A stretch of DNA of 42,390 bases from Spirochaetia bacterium (lineage in GTDB: Bacteria > Spirochaetota > Spirochaetia > Treponematales > Treponemataceae). Shown here one piece after another: positions 34,216-42,390 of this stretch (within the stretch, counting starts at the first letter, position 1; each line of letters starts with the position of its first letter). The translations under genes and the position numbers were made by a program. The notes under the pieces are model-generated. The model searched no databases. It was not told where the DNA came from and saw only the letters and a list, made by a program, of their open reading frames with translations. The stretch covers positions 1 through 42,390 of the forward strand of contig CAAGIR010000207.1 in the NCBI GenBank assembly GCA_900769975.1, read 5' to 3'.

Positions 34216-34249
34216 AAATCGAAAGTTGAAGCTTTCTCATCGATTTTTT
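34216..34249 (+). terminator. Terminator-like hairpin before the GH31 gene
   Basis: AAATCGA pairs with TCGATTT around an inner GAAAG/CTTTC stem, and the outer stem runs into a T-tract. It lies after the topoisomerase stop and only a few bases before the GH31 Shine-Dalgarno (TAGGAGT). The inner GAAAGTTGAAGCTTTC core closely matches hairpin D of the addB-addA element. Confidence 0.65.
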
Positions 34250-34263
34250 ATAGGAGTTTTTCT

Positions 34264-36348
34264 ATGATAACGAAATTTACTTTTGGAAATCCTTTTAATA
34301 CAGAAAGTATTGTTAATGATGTGCAGACAGTTCAATCAGATTGCAAGATTCCATTTGGCAAAGTTAATGGCGATGGCAATGGTGATGTAAAAAATTCGAA
34401 TCATTTTGAATGGGAATACAAACTTTCTGATACGGACATCGTTTACGGGCTTGGCGAAGTTATGAAAGGCATCAATATTCGCGGCGGTAAATTTGTTTCC
34501 TGGTGTCTTGACCAACCAAATCAAGAAGAAAATACCCCTAGTCTGTATGCCGCTCACAATTTTCTGATAATTTTTGGCAAAGAAATTTTTGGTGTCTTTT
34601 TTGATTATCCTGGAGAAATGGTTTTTGATGTTGCATCTTCTGCAAAAGATACGCTTAGCGTAAAAGCTGAACAGAAAAGTTTGAATGTTTATTTTATTAC
34701 ATCGCAAAATGAAGCAACCAGGCTGCAGTCAATTGTCAGTCAGTTCAGAAACCTTACTGGGAAAAGTTACATTCCTCCTAAATGGGCATTTGGTTTTATG
34801 CAAAGCCGCTGGGGTTACAGAAATAAAGCGGATATTGATGAAGTTATTTTAAATCACAAAAAATTCAGCCTGCCGCTTGATTCAATCTGCCTTGATATTG
34901 ATTATATGGAAGATTATAAGGATTTTACGGTTGATAAAAACAAATTTCCTCAGTTTGCTGACTACAACGCACAACTTAAAAAAGATGGTTTAAGACTTGT
35001 TCCTATTATTGACGCAGGCGTAAAAGTCCAGAACGGATATGATGTTTACGAAGAAGGAAAACCTTATTTTTGTAAAGATAAAGACGGCAATGAATTTATT
35101 GCAGGGGTGTGGCCAGGCGATTCTGTTTTTCCAGACTTTTTGAATAAAAATGCACGTGATTTCTTTGGTTCAAAATATAATCGTCTTACAGATTGCGGTG
35201 TAGAAGGATTTTGGAACGATATGAATGAACCTGCTGTTTTCTATTCCAAAAAAAGTTTGAAAAATGCCTTTACACAAATAGAAGAATACAAAGATAAACC
35301 GCTTGATATTCAAAGTTTTTTTGCATTTTCAGGACTTTCAGGTTCGTCGTTTAACCGCAAAGATGATACGGAACTTTTTTACCACAAAGTGCCTGCTTCT
35401 TTTGCCGGGGATTTTGCAGAAACAAAACCAGATAAAGACGGCAATGTGCTTGTACAGAACAGAAAAGTTCACAACGCTTTTGGTTATAATATGGTGCGTG
35501 CGGCGGCAGATCACTTTTTGCAGGAATCCCCAGAAAAACGTCGCCTTTTATTTTCCAGAAGTTCATTTATAGGTTCCCACAGGTATGGAGGAATCTGGAC
35601 TGGCGATAATCATTCTTACTGGTCAAACATTTTGCTGAGCCTTCAAATGATGGCAAACCTGAACATTACAGGATTTATGTTTTCCGGCAGTGACATTGGA
35701 GGTTTTAACAGCGACACCACTCGTGATTTGCTTTTGCGATGGCTTAGTTTCGGCATTTTCACACCGCTATGCAGAAATCACAGTGCAGACGGTACAAGAC
35801 GGCAGGAATTTTATAATTTTGAAGATTGCATCGATTTTAAAAGTATGCTTGATTTGCGTTATTCACTTATTCCTTACCTGTACAGCGAATTTATAAAAGC
35901 AGCACAGAACAACGGAATGTATTTCAGACCGCTTTCTTTTGATTATGAAGATGACATTCGTGCTGCACACTGCGAAGACCAGATTTTGCTTGGCGAAGGC
36001 CTTATGATTGCACCTGTTTACGTTCAAAATGCACAGGGCCGTTATGTTTATCTTCCCGAAGATATGGTGATGATTGAATGGAAAAACTCGCGAATTGTGA
36101 ATCAAACCACACTTTGTAAAGGAGATCATTTTGTACAAGTTCCGCTTGAAAGTGTCGTATTCTTTCTAAAAAAAGGAAAATTACTGCCATTTGCAAAACC
36201 TGTGCAGAATACAAAAAAACTGGATACGGCTGTGCTTCAAGTGGTGGGTGATGCACCAGAAGGTACTTTCTACGAACTGTACGAAGATGACGGATTTACA
36301 ACTGATGTAGATTTACAAAAGGGAATCAGAAAAGTTTTTAAATCATAA
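34264..36348 (+). CDS. GH31 family alpha-glucosidase
   Basis: This 694-residue glycoside hydrolase of family 31 probably removes alpha-linked glucose (or xylose) from oligosaccharides. After an N-terminal beta-sandwich (SDTDIVYGLGEVMKG), the barrel begins near YIPPKWAFGFMQSRWGYR. The nucleophile is D319 in GFWNDMNEP, and the acid/base candidate is D448 in GIWTGDNHSYW. FMFSGSDIGGF and CRNHSADGTRRQEFY are conserved specificity loops. A C-terminal beta domain ends at YEDDGFTTDV. No signal peptide is seen, so it should act in the cytoplasm on imported sugars. TAGGAGT is a strong Shine-Dalgarno. The exact substrate cannot be fixed from sequence alone. Confidence 0.9.
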   Translation: MITKFTFGNPFNTESIVNDVQTVQSDCKIPFGKVNGDGNGDVKNSNHFEWEYKLSDTDIVYGLGEVMKGINIRGGKFVSWCLDQPNQEENTPSLYAAHNFLIIFGKEIFGVFFDYPGEMVFDVASSAKDTLSVKAEQKSLNVYFITSQNEATRLQSIVSQFRNLTGKSYIPPKWAFGFMQSRWGYRNKADIDEVILNHKKFSLPLDSICLDIDYMEDYKDFTVDKNKFPQFADYNAQLKKDGLRLVPIIDAGVKVQNGYDVYEEGKPYFCKDKDGNEFIAGVWPGDSVFPDFLNKNARDFFGSKYNRLTDCGVEGFWNDMNEPAVFYSKKSLKNAFTQIEEYKDKPLDIQSFFAFSGLSGSSFNRKDDTELFYHKVPASFAGDFAETKPDKDGNVLVQNRKVHNAFGYNMVRAAADHFLQESPEKRRLLFSRSSFIGSHRYGGIWTGDNHSYWSNILLSLQMMANLNITGFMFSGSDIGGFNSDTTRDLLLRWLSFGIFTPLCRNHSADGTRRQEFYNFEDCIDFKSMLDLRYSLIPYLYSEFIKAAQNNGMYFRPLSFDYEDDIRAAHCEDQILLGEGLMIAPVYVQNAQGRYVYLPEDMVMIEWKNSRIVNQTTLCKGDHFVQVPLESVVFFLKKGKLLPFAKPVQNTKKLDTAVLQVVGDAPEGTFYELYEDDGFTTDVDLQKGIRKVFKS

Positions 36349-36379
36349 AATCTGACACAACGCAAATATTAATATCCTC

Positions 36380-36408
36380 TTTAAATTATTTAAATTTTTC
36401 ATTATATT
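36380..36408 (+). promoter_or_regulatory. Promoter of pyrophosphatase gene, leaderless
   Basis: TTTAAA, a 17-bp spacer and TATATT, ending 6 nt before ATG 36415. No Shine-Dalgarno is visible. Confidence 0.6.
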
Positions 36409-36414
36409 TTGAGT

Positions 36415-38073
36415 ATGGAAAAGACAGTTTACATTATCGGTCACAGAAATCCAGACACAGATTCTGTTGTTTCTGCCGTTGGTTACGCAAGTTTAAAAAA
36501 TCTTTTAGGTCATAAGGAATATAAAGCTGCCAGAGCGGGACATTTAAATCCACAGACTTCGTATATTTTTGAACGTTTTAATGTACCGCGTCCAGAATAT
36601 ATACCGGATTTGCTTCCAAAAGTAAAATATTTTATGCAGGACAACATCGAAACAGTTAATCAAAATGTTTCTGTTTGGGAAGCAATCGGGCGTATGGAAA
36701 AAAATGAAAATCGTGTTATGCCCGTTGTCGATAATGACGGAAAATATAAATCTTTGCTTCATTATTCAGGTTTTGCAAAAAGTGTCCTCACAATCTTAAA
36801 CCCAGAAAAAAATCATACTTTTACAACCAGTATAGAATTAATTTTAAAAACACTTAATGCACAACCAATTATCTTAAAAGATGAAAAGAAAACTTTCAAA
36901 GCGTCCATACACGTAGGTTCTTCTGAACTCGATACATTTGAAAAAAGGCTTCAGTCTCACCAGAGCGAAAACATCATTGTAATTGCATCTGACCGCCCCG
37001 AAATTCACCGCCTGTGCATTGAACACAAAGTGAAACTTCTTATTACTACAAGCGGATGTGTAATCGATAAGGAATTGCGTGAACTTGCCGAAAAAAACGG
37101 CGTTTCTGTCATTGTCAGTCCTTATTCCACTTCCCCTACGTCCATGCTCATCGCATACTCAATGCCTGTAAGCGTAATGGGTGACAAAGAAATTTACACT
37201 GTTTCTAAAAATGACACTGTTGCAAAAATCAAAGACCTTCTTCGTGAGGCGCATTGCAAATATCTTCCTGTTGTTGATGAAGAAAACAAAATTGTTGGCA
37301 TTATTTCCGAGCATGATTTGCTTAAAGAACCAAATATTCAGGTAATTCTTGTCGATCACAACGAAATTTCACAGGCAGTAGAAGGTGTTGAACATTATGT
37401 AATTCAGGAAGTTATCGACCACCATAGAATCGGTGCAATTCCAACGAAAAATCCCATTACTTTTATCAACAGGCCTGTAGGTTCTACCTCCACACAAATT
37501 GCAAATCTTTATCGTGAAAATAAAATTTCCATTCCAAAGGATATTGCTTCAATTTTGTTGTGCGGAATTTTATCTGATACTTTAATTTTACAGTCAGCTA
37601 CAACGACAGATATTGATCGTGAAATTGCAGAATATCTTTCAAGCATTACAGATTTGGACATAAAAGAACTGGGAAACGATATTCTCATTGCAGGAAGTAA
37701 TGTAAAAGGACGTTCCGCAAGCGAATTGATTCACCAGGATATGAAAGAATACACCGAAGGAAAAATTTCTTATACGGCAAGTCAGATTGAAGTGGGAAAT
37801 ACAAAAGAAATTCTCGACAGAAAAGATGATTTTCTTGCAGAACTGGAAATTGAACGGCGAAGTCACAAAGCATTATTTGCATGCCTTCTCGTTACAGACA
37901 TAACAAAACTTTCCAGCGTACTTCTGATTGTTTGTGATCCAAAATTCGAACAACTGATTACTTTCCCGAAAATGGACGAAAATGTTTACTATTTGCAGGA
38001 TGTTGTTTCACGAAAAAAACAATTAATTCCGCTTATTACAGAAGCCGTTACAAATTATCAGAGTTCTTTGTAG
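36415..38073 (+). CDS. ppaC: Manganese-dependent inorganic pyrophosphatase with CBS and DRTGG domains
   Basis: This family II pyrophosphatase of 552 residues hydrolyses PPi and so pulls biosynthesis forward. The DHH domain has metal ligands in GHRNPDTDS (H10, D14, D16), VDHNE and IDHHRIG (D335, H336, H337). The C-terminal DHHA2 domain includes ILCGILSDT. Between them (about 70-300) lie two CBS modules (EAIGRMEKNENRVMPVVDNDG and, later, YLPVVDEENKIVGIISEHDLL, given as separate segments) flanking a DRTGG-like domain. This is the nucleotide-regulated class, in which AMP/ADP inhibit and ATP or diadenosine polyphosphates activate. A TTG six bases upstream is possible, but ATG 36415 is preferred because the promoter -10 box ends 6 nt before it. 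Confidence 0.92.
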   Translation: MEKTVYIIGHRNPDTDSVVSAVGYASLKNLLGHKEYKAARAGHLNPQTSYIFERFNVPRPEYIPDLLPKVKYFMQDNIETVNQNVSVWEAIGRMEKNENRVMPVVDNDGKYKSLLHYSGFAKSVLTILNPEKNHTFTTSIELILKTLNAQPIILKDEKKTFKASIHVGSSELDTFEKRLQSHQSENIIVIASDRPEIHRLCIEHKVKLLITTSGCVIDKELRELAEKNGVSVIVSPYSTSPTSMLIAYSMPVSVMGDKEIYTVSKNDTVAKIKDLLREAHCKYLPVVDEENKIVGIISEHDLLKEPNIQVILVDHNEISQAVEGVEHYVIQEVIDHHRIGAIPTKNPITFINRPVGSTSTQIANLYRENKISIPKDIASILLCGILSDTLILQSATTTDIDREIAEYLSSITDLDIKELGNDILIAGSNVKGRSASELIHQDMKEYTEGKISYTASQIEVGNTKEILDRKDDFLAELEIERRSHKALFACLLVTDITKLSSVLLIVCDPKFEQLITFPKMDENVYYLQDVVSRKKQLIPLITEAVTNYQSSL

Positions 38074-38122
38074 GTTCTTTATAGATTTTTGTAAAATCTT
38101 CATAAGCGGAATTTTTACAGTT

Positions 38123-40003
38123 TTATTCCCATCCGAAAGTTGCAGGCGGTTTGTTTGTTGCATCAAAATAAAGTGCATCAACAAAATCTAGTGCTGCAAT
38201 TTCGTGAACAATTTTTGAAAGCAATTCCAAAGGAAGCATCGCAAATCTTGCAGTCATAACGTCTTCCGAACAAACAGGACGCAAAACAAAAGATGCATGT
38301 TCCGCACAAGAAGCAAACGGCAAATCAATTGTCAGATGCTGGAAAATTTTATCATACCACTGTGATTCATGAAGGTTTGTAAGGACAATATTATCCACTT
38401 CCCTAAGCTGATCCAGTCTGCGCCTGTCACAATATCCTTCCTGTAATTTCAAATCTTCATTTTTCAGCTTTGGATTTTGATAAAGTTTGATACATGTTCT
38501 GTTTATAAAAGTTGCCGCATTTGTGATTGCAGAAGAACAGGCTTCGATTTTTTCATGTTTTTTTGGAAAATGATAGAATCCGTCGCCTTCATCTTTAAAA
38601 GTTAATAAAGCAGGAAATCTGTACGTTCTAAAATCACCCTGAACGCCCACAGAACGAACAGGAAGAACATCTCTTTGCAAATGTGACCGACAGTTTTCAC
38701 AGAACATATTTAATTCTATCTTGTTTAATTCATCTTTTGCTGCTGCATATTCTTTTTCATCTTTTGCTGACCATGATTTCCCATCGTTACAAAGCACATT
38801 AATGGAAAGACCAGGTCCTGGAAAAGGATGACGCATTACAAGTTCATCAGAAAGTCCCAATTTTTTTCCTATTGCACGAACTTCATCTTTGTACAAATCT
38901 CTGATTGGCTCAATAATAAGTCCTTTTTCTATAAGATTTTGAATGCCCTGCACTCTGTTATGATGAGTTTTTATAGTATTAGAATTTTTTGTTCCGCCAG
39001 ATTCTATGATGTCTGGATAAAGTGTACCCTGTGCCAAAAGCCATTGATTTTCATCAAGTTTCTGTTTTGCGACAACTTCATTGCGAACGCTAATAAAATT
39101 TTCCCCTACAGCCATACGTTTTTTCTGAGGATCGGTCAGATTTTTTATTGCATTTAAAAATGATTCGCTCGCATCTTCTACTATAAAATTATCAAAACCA
39201 AATTTATGATAAGCCTGGGCAACATTATTTGATTCATTTTTTCGCATAAAACCATTGTCAATATGAAGTCCTAAAACTCTGTCCTGCCCCAGCGCCTTAT
39301 TTAGCAAGGCAAAAGTGATTGTAGAATCTACACCACCGCTTAAAAACAAAAGGACATTTTTATCACCAGCATCAGTTTTAATTTGATTTAAAATAATCTG
39401 AAGTACAGTATCCTGATCCCAATTTTTTTCCATATTGCACAAAGCTGCAAAGTTTTCAAAAATCTGGTTACCACAAGGAGTGTCTTTTACTTCACAATGA
39501 AACTGCAGGCTGAATCTTTTTTTTGCAAGATTCTGTGTCGCAGCATAAGGACAATCTTTTGTAAAACCCACGACTTCAAATCCATCTCCAAGCTGCAAAA
39601 CTCCATCTTGATGACTCATCCACACTTGCTGTTCGCTTTCTATACCTTCAAACAGAGGACATTTCACTTTATCATTTAGATTTAATGTTGCAAAACCAAA
39701 TTCACCTACATCAGCCTTTCCAACTTTTCCATTATAACCAAGCTGAACGATGTAATGACCGTAGCATAAACCTAAAATCGGAATGTCAAGATTAAGAATT
39801 TCAGAATTGAATTCAGGAACTTTTTCATCATAAACGGAAGAAGGTCCGCCACTAAAAACAATGCCCTTACAACCTTCAAATACTTCCAGCGAAGCAGAAG
39901 GAAGTGCAATTTCAGAATAATAACCAAGCATACGGAAGCGTTTTGCAATAAGGTGTGCATACTGACTTCCAAAATCTAAAACAACAATTTTTGAACGTAA
40001 CAT
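38123..40003 (-). CDS. guaA: GMP synthase (glutamine-hydrolysing), long type
   Basis: This 626-residue enzyme converts XMP to GMP with glutamine nitrogen and ATP. The class I amidotransferase domain has C80 (ILGLCYGHY), H169 and E171 (QFHCEV). The ATP-pyrophosphatase P-loop is SGGVDS (222-227), followed by LYPDIIESGG and RHPFPGPGLS. Most bacterial GuaA are about 510-525 residues. Here the dimerisation part is about 100 residues longer and has VLPVRSVGVQGDFRTY and NKPPATFGWE, resembling the human-type long enzyme. The frame extends to 40099, but ATG 40003 is chosen: the amidotransferase starts there, a TATAAT ends 6 nt upstream, and the extension crosses the promoter. The message is therefore probably leaderless. 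Confidence 0.95.
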   Translation of the reverse strand: MLRSKIVVLDFGSQYAHLIAKRFRMLGYYSEIALPSASLEVFEGCKGIVFSGGPSSVYDEKVPEFNSEILNLDIPILGLCYGHYIVQLGYNGKVGKADVGEFGFATLNLNDKVKCPLFEGIESEQQVWMSHQDGVLQLGDGFEVVGFTKDCPYAATQNLAKKRFSLQFHCEVKDTPCGNQIFENFAALCNMEKNWDQDTVLQIILNQIKTDAGDKNVLLFLSGGVDSTITFALLNKALGQDRVLGLHIDNGFMRKNESNNVAQAYHKFGFDNFIVEDASESFLNAIKNLTDPQKKRMAVGENFISVRNEVVAKQKLDENQWLLAQGTLYPDIIESGGTKNSNTIKTHHNRVQGIQNLIEKGLIIEPIRDLYKDEVRAIGKKLGLSDELVMRHPFPGPGLSINVLCNDGKSWSAKDEKEYAAAKDELNKIELNMFCENCRSHLQRDVLPVRSVGVQGDFRTYRFPALLTFKDEGDGFYHFPKKHEKIEACSSAITNAATFINRTCIKLYQNPKLKNEDLKLQEGYCDRRRLDQLREVDNIVLTNLHESQWYDKIFQHLTIDLPFASCAEHASFVLRPVCSEDVMTARFAMLPLELLSKIVHEIAALDFVDALYFDATNKPPATFGWE

Positions 40004-40009
40004 CTCAAA

Positions 40010-40038
40010 ATTATAAAAAAAAATCAGTTTTTTTGCAA
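40010..40038 (-). promoter_or_regulatory. Sigma70-type promoter of guaA, leaderless
   Basis: The minus strand reads TTGCAA, a 17-bp spacer, then TATAAT, which ends 6 nt before the guaA ATG. It shows that the longer upstream reading frame is not the protein start. Confidence 0.8.
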
Positions 40039-40181
40039 TACATGCCAAAAAATGTGATGCAGAACACAACTCGGCACAACAATACACCACCCGCCACACA
40101 CCTCGCCCTTCCCATCTGTCCGAATGAAATAATTGAAAACTTTGTCATTTTGTGACATTTTTTGTATTTTCTTTTACATAA

Positions 40182-40210
40182 TTGCAATTATCTTTATTTT
40201 CGTTTATAGT
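40182..40210 (+). promoter_or_regulatory. Sigma70-type promoter of the RNA helicase gene, leaderless
   Basis: TTGCAA, a 17-bp spacer and TATAGT, ending 8 nt before ATG 40219, with no Shine-Dalgarno. The divergent guaA promoter lies about 145 bp away. Confidence 0.75.
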
Positions 40211-40218
40211 TATACCTT

Positions 40219-42231
40219 ATGAATAATGAAGAAATAATTAATGAAATTTTAGACGAAAATGTAAAAAGCGAAAAAACAGTTGAAAATCAGACAGAAGAAA
40301 ATACACAAGATACAGTTACTTTTGAAGATTTAGGTTTAGACGAATATACATTAAAAGCAGTTGAAAAAAAAGGATTTGTTACTCCATCTCCTATTCAGGT
40401 TCTGGCAATTCCACGATTACTTACAGGCGATACAAATCTTATTGCAAAAGCACGTACAGGTACAGGAAAAACAGCCGCATTCGGGCTTCCAATTATCCAG
40501 AATATACGTGAAAAAAGCAGTAATGTTCAAGCTTTAATTCTTGAACCGACTAGAGAACTTGCTGTTCAGACATGCACAGAAATGCAGTCTTTTGCAAATC
40601 ATGATTTACCTAGAACTACTGTTCTTTATGGCGGTGCATCTTATGCTGCACAAATCAAAGATTTAAAACGTGGTTCAGAAATTGTTGTAGGAACTCCAGG
40701 ACGAATTAAAGATCACCTGGAACGAAAAACACTTGACATTTCCCACATCAAATATTTTATTCTCGATGAAGGCGACGAAATGCTTGATATGGGTTTCATT
40801 GACGATATAGAAGAAATTTTCCGTCATGCAAATCCAGATTGCCGCATTTTACTGTTCAGTGCCACAATGCCGGAGCCTATTTTAAAAATTGCCGGCGAAT
40901 TTATGGGCGAATACGACATAATTCAGGAAGAAAAAGTCATAGATGAAGCACTTTTAATCGATCAACAATACTGGATGGTTAAAGAAAGTGAAAAAATCGA
41001 AGCACTTGTTCGCCTTATTGATATGTCCCCGGATTTTTATGGTCTGGTTTTTACAATGACAAAATCTGATGCAGACAGAGTTACTCGTGAACTTGATTTA
41101 AAAGGATACGAAGCAGCCGCACTTCATGGTGATATCATGCAAAATCAGCGTGAAAAAGTTCTGGAACGATTCCGCCTAAAAAAAACACGCATCCTTGTTG
41201 CAACAGACGTTGCAGCACGTGGTATTGATATTTCGGGATTAAGTCACGTTGTAAACTATTCGCTTCCTTTTGATACGGCAACTTATGTTCATAGAATAGG
41301 ACGTACAGGACGTGCAGGCACAACCGGTATTGCAATTACTTTTGTACGGCCAGAAGAAAGACGCAAACTTGGATTTCTTACAAAAAACATTTTAAAAGCA
41401 ACAAAAAGTCAGCTTAAAGAAGGAAAAATCCCAAGCGTAAACGAAGTACTTAAAATTAAAGAAAAAAGAATAATCGATGATTTGAAATCAAAAATTTTCG
41501 AAGAAATTCCAGAAACACAAATCACCGTTTCTCAAGATGAATATTTACCACCTGAAGAACAGCAGCAATCAGAAATTCCAGAAAATTATCCGCCTTTAAG
41601 GCCAGTTGAACAAAAATATGAAGAACTTGCACAGCAGTTATGCGAAAATCATAATCCGCAGGAACTTGTCGCAAGTCTTTTATCTATTTTTTATGGTGAG
41701 AAACTCAGTCCAAAACATTACGGAAAAGTTTCCACAAAAGATTTTGGACCAAAAGGCGATCAGATGCGTATTTTCATTTCGCTTGGAAAAAAAGACGGTT
41801 ACAGGGCAAAAGAAATTGCTTCATATTTCAGTGAACTTTTACACATTCCAGGACGCCTTGTTGATGATATTGATGTTGCGCAACAATTCTCACTTGTTAG
41901 TCTGCCTGTTGCATCAGCAAAAAAAGCAATTGAACTTTCAAAATCTAATCATAAAATACCACATATGCATTTAGATTCAAAAGAAGAAGGAAGAGGTTCC
42001 ATAAAATCTGGCAGCAGAAAATCAGATTCATATAATTTTGACGAAAGTGGAAGCAAATCAGATTCAAAACGCCGCCGCAGAAGTTCAAAAGATGATTCTT
42101 TCAAAGATTTTTCAAGCAAATCAAGACATTCCGACTCAAAAAGCAAAAAAACAAATGTTCACAATCAGACGGAACGTTCTTCTTCCAGAAAAAGCGGAAA
42201 TGCATCCTTGTACAAAAAAAAGGACAGATAA
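40219..42231 (+). CDS. DEAD-box-type ATP-dependent RNA helicase (DeaD/DbpA-like)
   Basis: This 670-residue RNA helicase is likely involved in ribosome assembly or mRNA turnover. An acidic N-terminus is followed by the Q motif (PSPIQ), Walker A ARTGTGKT (78-85), PTRELA, motif II DEGD (183-186), SAT, ATDVAARGIDI and HRIGRTGRAG. The usual motif II is DEAD; here Ala185 is replaced by Gly. A linker with PENYPPLRP (about 455) precedes a DbpA-type RNA-binding domain (about 510-580: DQMRIFISLGKKDGYRAKEI, then PGRLVDDIDV). The last about 85 residues are a Ser/Lys/Arg/Asp-rich disordered tail. This architecture is that of DeaD/CsdA. Transcription is from a leaderless promoter. Confidence 0.93.
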   Translation: MNNEEIINEILDENVKSEKTVENQTEENTQDTVTFEDLGLDEYTLKAVEKKGFVTPSPIQVLAIPRLLTGDTNLIAKARTGTGKTAAFGLPIIQNIREKSSNVQALILEPTRELAVQTCTEMQSFANHDLPRTTVLYGGASYAAQIKDLKRGSEIVVGTPGRIKDHLERKTLDISHIKYFILDEGDEMLDMGFIDDIEEIFRHANPDCRILLFSATMPEPILKIAGEFMGEYDIIQEEKVIDEALLIDQQYWMVKESEKIEALVRLIDMSPDFYGLVFTMTKSDADRVTRELDLKGYEAAALHGDIMQNQREKVLERFRLKKTRILVATDVAARGIDISGLSHVVNYSLPFDTATYVHRIGRTGRAGTTGIAITFVRPEERRKLGFLTKNILKATKSQLKEGKIPSVNEVLKIKEKRIIDDLKSKIFEEIPETQITVSQDEYLPPEEQQQSEIPENYPPLRPVEQKYEELAQQLCENHNPQELVASLLSIFYGEKLSPKHYGKVSTKDFGPKGDQMRIFISLGKKDGYRAKEIASYFSELLHIPGRLVDDIDVAQQFSLVSLPVASAKKAIELSKSNHKIPHMHLDSKEEGRGSIKSGSRKSDSYNFDESGSKSDSKRRRRSSKDDSFKDFSSKSRHSDSKSKKTNVHNQTERSSSRKSGNASLYKKKDR

Positions 42232-42307
42232 CACCCGCTGAAAAACAAAATTACAATTTTTATCAAAAAGAATGGCTCAATCATTTTTTTTGTGTGATTG
42301 AATAAAA

Positions 42308-42365
42308 TAGGGATAAAAGCCTGTATAATTGATTTTTCTATAAAACTAAACAGGCAGAATCCCTA
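42308..42365. repeat. Interrupted inverted repeat around the promoter of the last, partial gene
   Basis: TAGGGAT (42308-42314) pairs with ATCCCTA (42359-42365), and GCCTG (42319-42323) with CAGGC (42351-42355). The 27-bp centre contains TATAAT (42324-42329). The right arm runs into the ATG at 42365. It could be an operator or the end of a mobile element. A separate TCAATCA/TGATTGA hairpin with a T-rich loop lies just upstream near 42277-42301. Confidence 0.5.
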
Positions 42366-42390
42366 TGAATACTTATATCAGAATTCCAAA
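42365..42390 (+). CDS. Start of an unidentified gene, cut by the window edge
   Basis: An ATG at 42365 opens a frame (MNTYIRIP and onward) that leaves the window after eight full codons. A TATAAT about 35 nt upstream and a weak AGG support a real start. The product cannot be named from so few residues. Confidence 0.35.

Noticed and set aside
30883..36348. Nucleotide-signalling defence island (cyclase, topoisomerase-like ATPase, hydrolase)
   Set aside because: Each gene is a recognisable housekeeping or metabolic family, spacing and promoters are independent, and no effector is present.
40004..40099. Longer N-terminus for GMP synthase starting at 40099
   Set aside because: The extension crosses a good promoter and adds a Cys-rich stretch with no amidotransferase homology.

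Overview
The window comes from a low-GC spirochaete and most closely suggests a saccharolytic gut or rumen Treponema. The basis is a Treponema-type Ter/FabV enoyl reductase, an outer-membrane protein resembling the treponemal UPF0164 (FadL-like) family, a spirochaete-type protein of unknown function, relaxed-lipobox lipoproteins, and a xylanase and GH31 glucosidase suited to plant polysaccharide. This assignment rests on recognising families from memory, not on a search.

Layout. Positions 1-4350 hold a very reduced, probably defective prophage remnant on the minus strand (integrase, excisionase, small and large terminase, 3'-truncated portal) abutting the 3' side of a tRNA-Asn gene (4575-4647). 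Positions 4736-8960 are a two-gene cell-envelope operon: a FadL-like protein and a 1049-aa Ig-repeat/OmpA protein. Next come a spirochaete-type hypothetical (9169-10728), the methionine ABC transporter genes metN-metI, a GH10 xylanase lipoprotein, a short inverted-repeat element, and gdhA. Positions 16091-23483 encode the AddAB helicase-nuclease, with a tandemly duplicated 138-bp multi-hairpin element between addB and addA. The pyrB-pyrI-pyrC operon converges on addA with overlapping 3' ends. fabF-fabV and pta diverge from promoters with overlapping -35 boxes; pta has a long GC-rich leader. The right third carries a membrane diguanylate cyclase, a type IIA topoisomerase B subunit, a GH31 glucosidase, a CBS-containing family II pyrophosphatase, a long 'eukaryotic-type' GMP synthase, and a DEAD-box-type RNA helicase with a DEGD motif II.

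How it works together. Most of the window is housekeeping: pyrimidine and purine synthesis, fatty-acid elongation, acetyl-phosphate metabolism, recombination and envelope. Xylanase and glucosidase could feed carbon into the acetyl-CoA/acetate branch served by Pta. A recurring feature is promoter architecture. Many genes outside operons have a sigma70-like promoter with an exact 17-bp spacer whose -10 box ends 6-10 nt before the ATG and have no visible Shine-Dalgarno, which implies leaderless mRNAs. Operon-internal and phage genes carry clear Shine-Dalgarno sequences.

No CRISPR array, toxin-antitoxin pair, secretion system or recognisable defence island is visible. The least explained pieces are the duplicated structured element between addB and addA, the GC-rich hairpin clusters in several intergenic gaps, the matching hairpins in front of pyrB and pyrI, and 12-bp direct repeats upstream of the integrase and xylanase genes.
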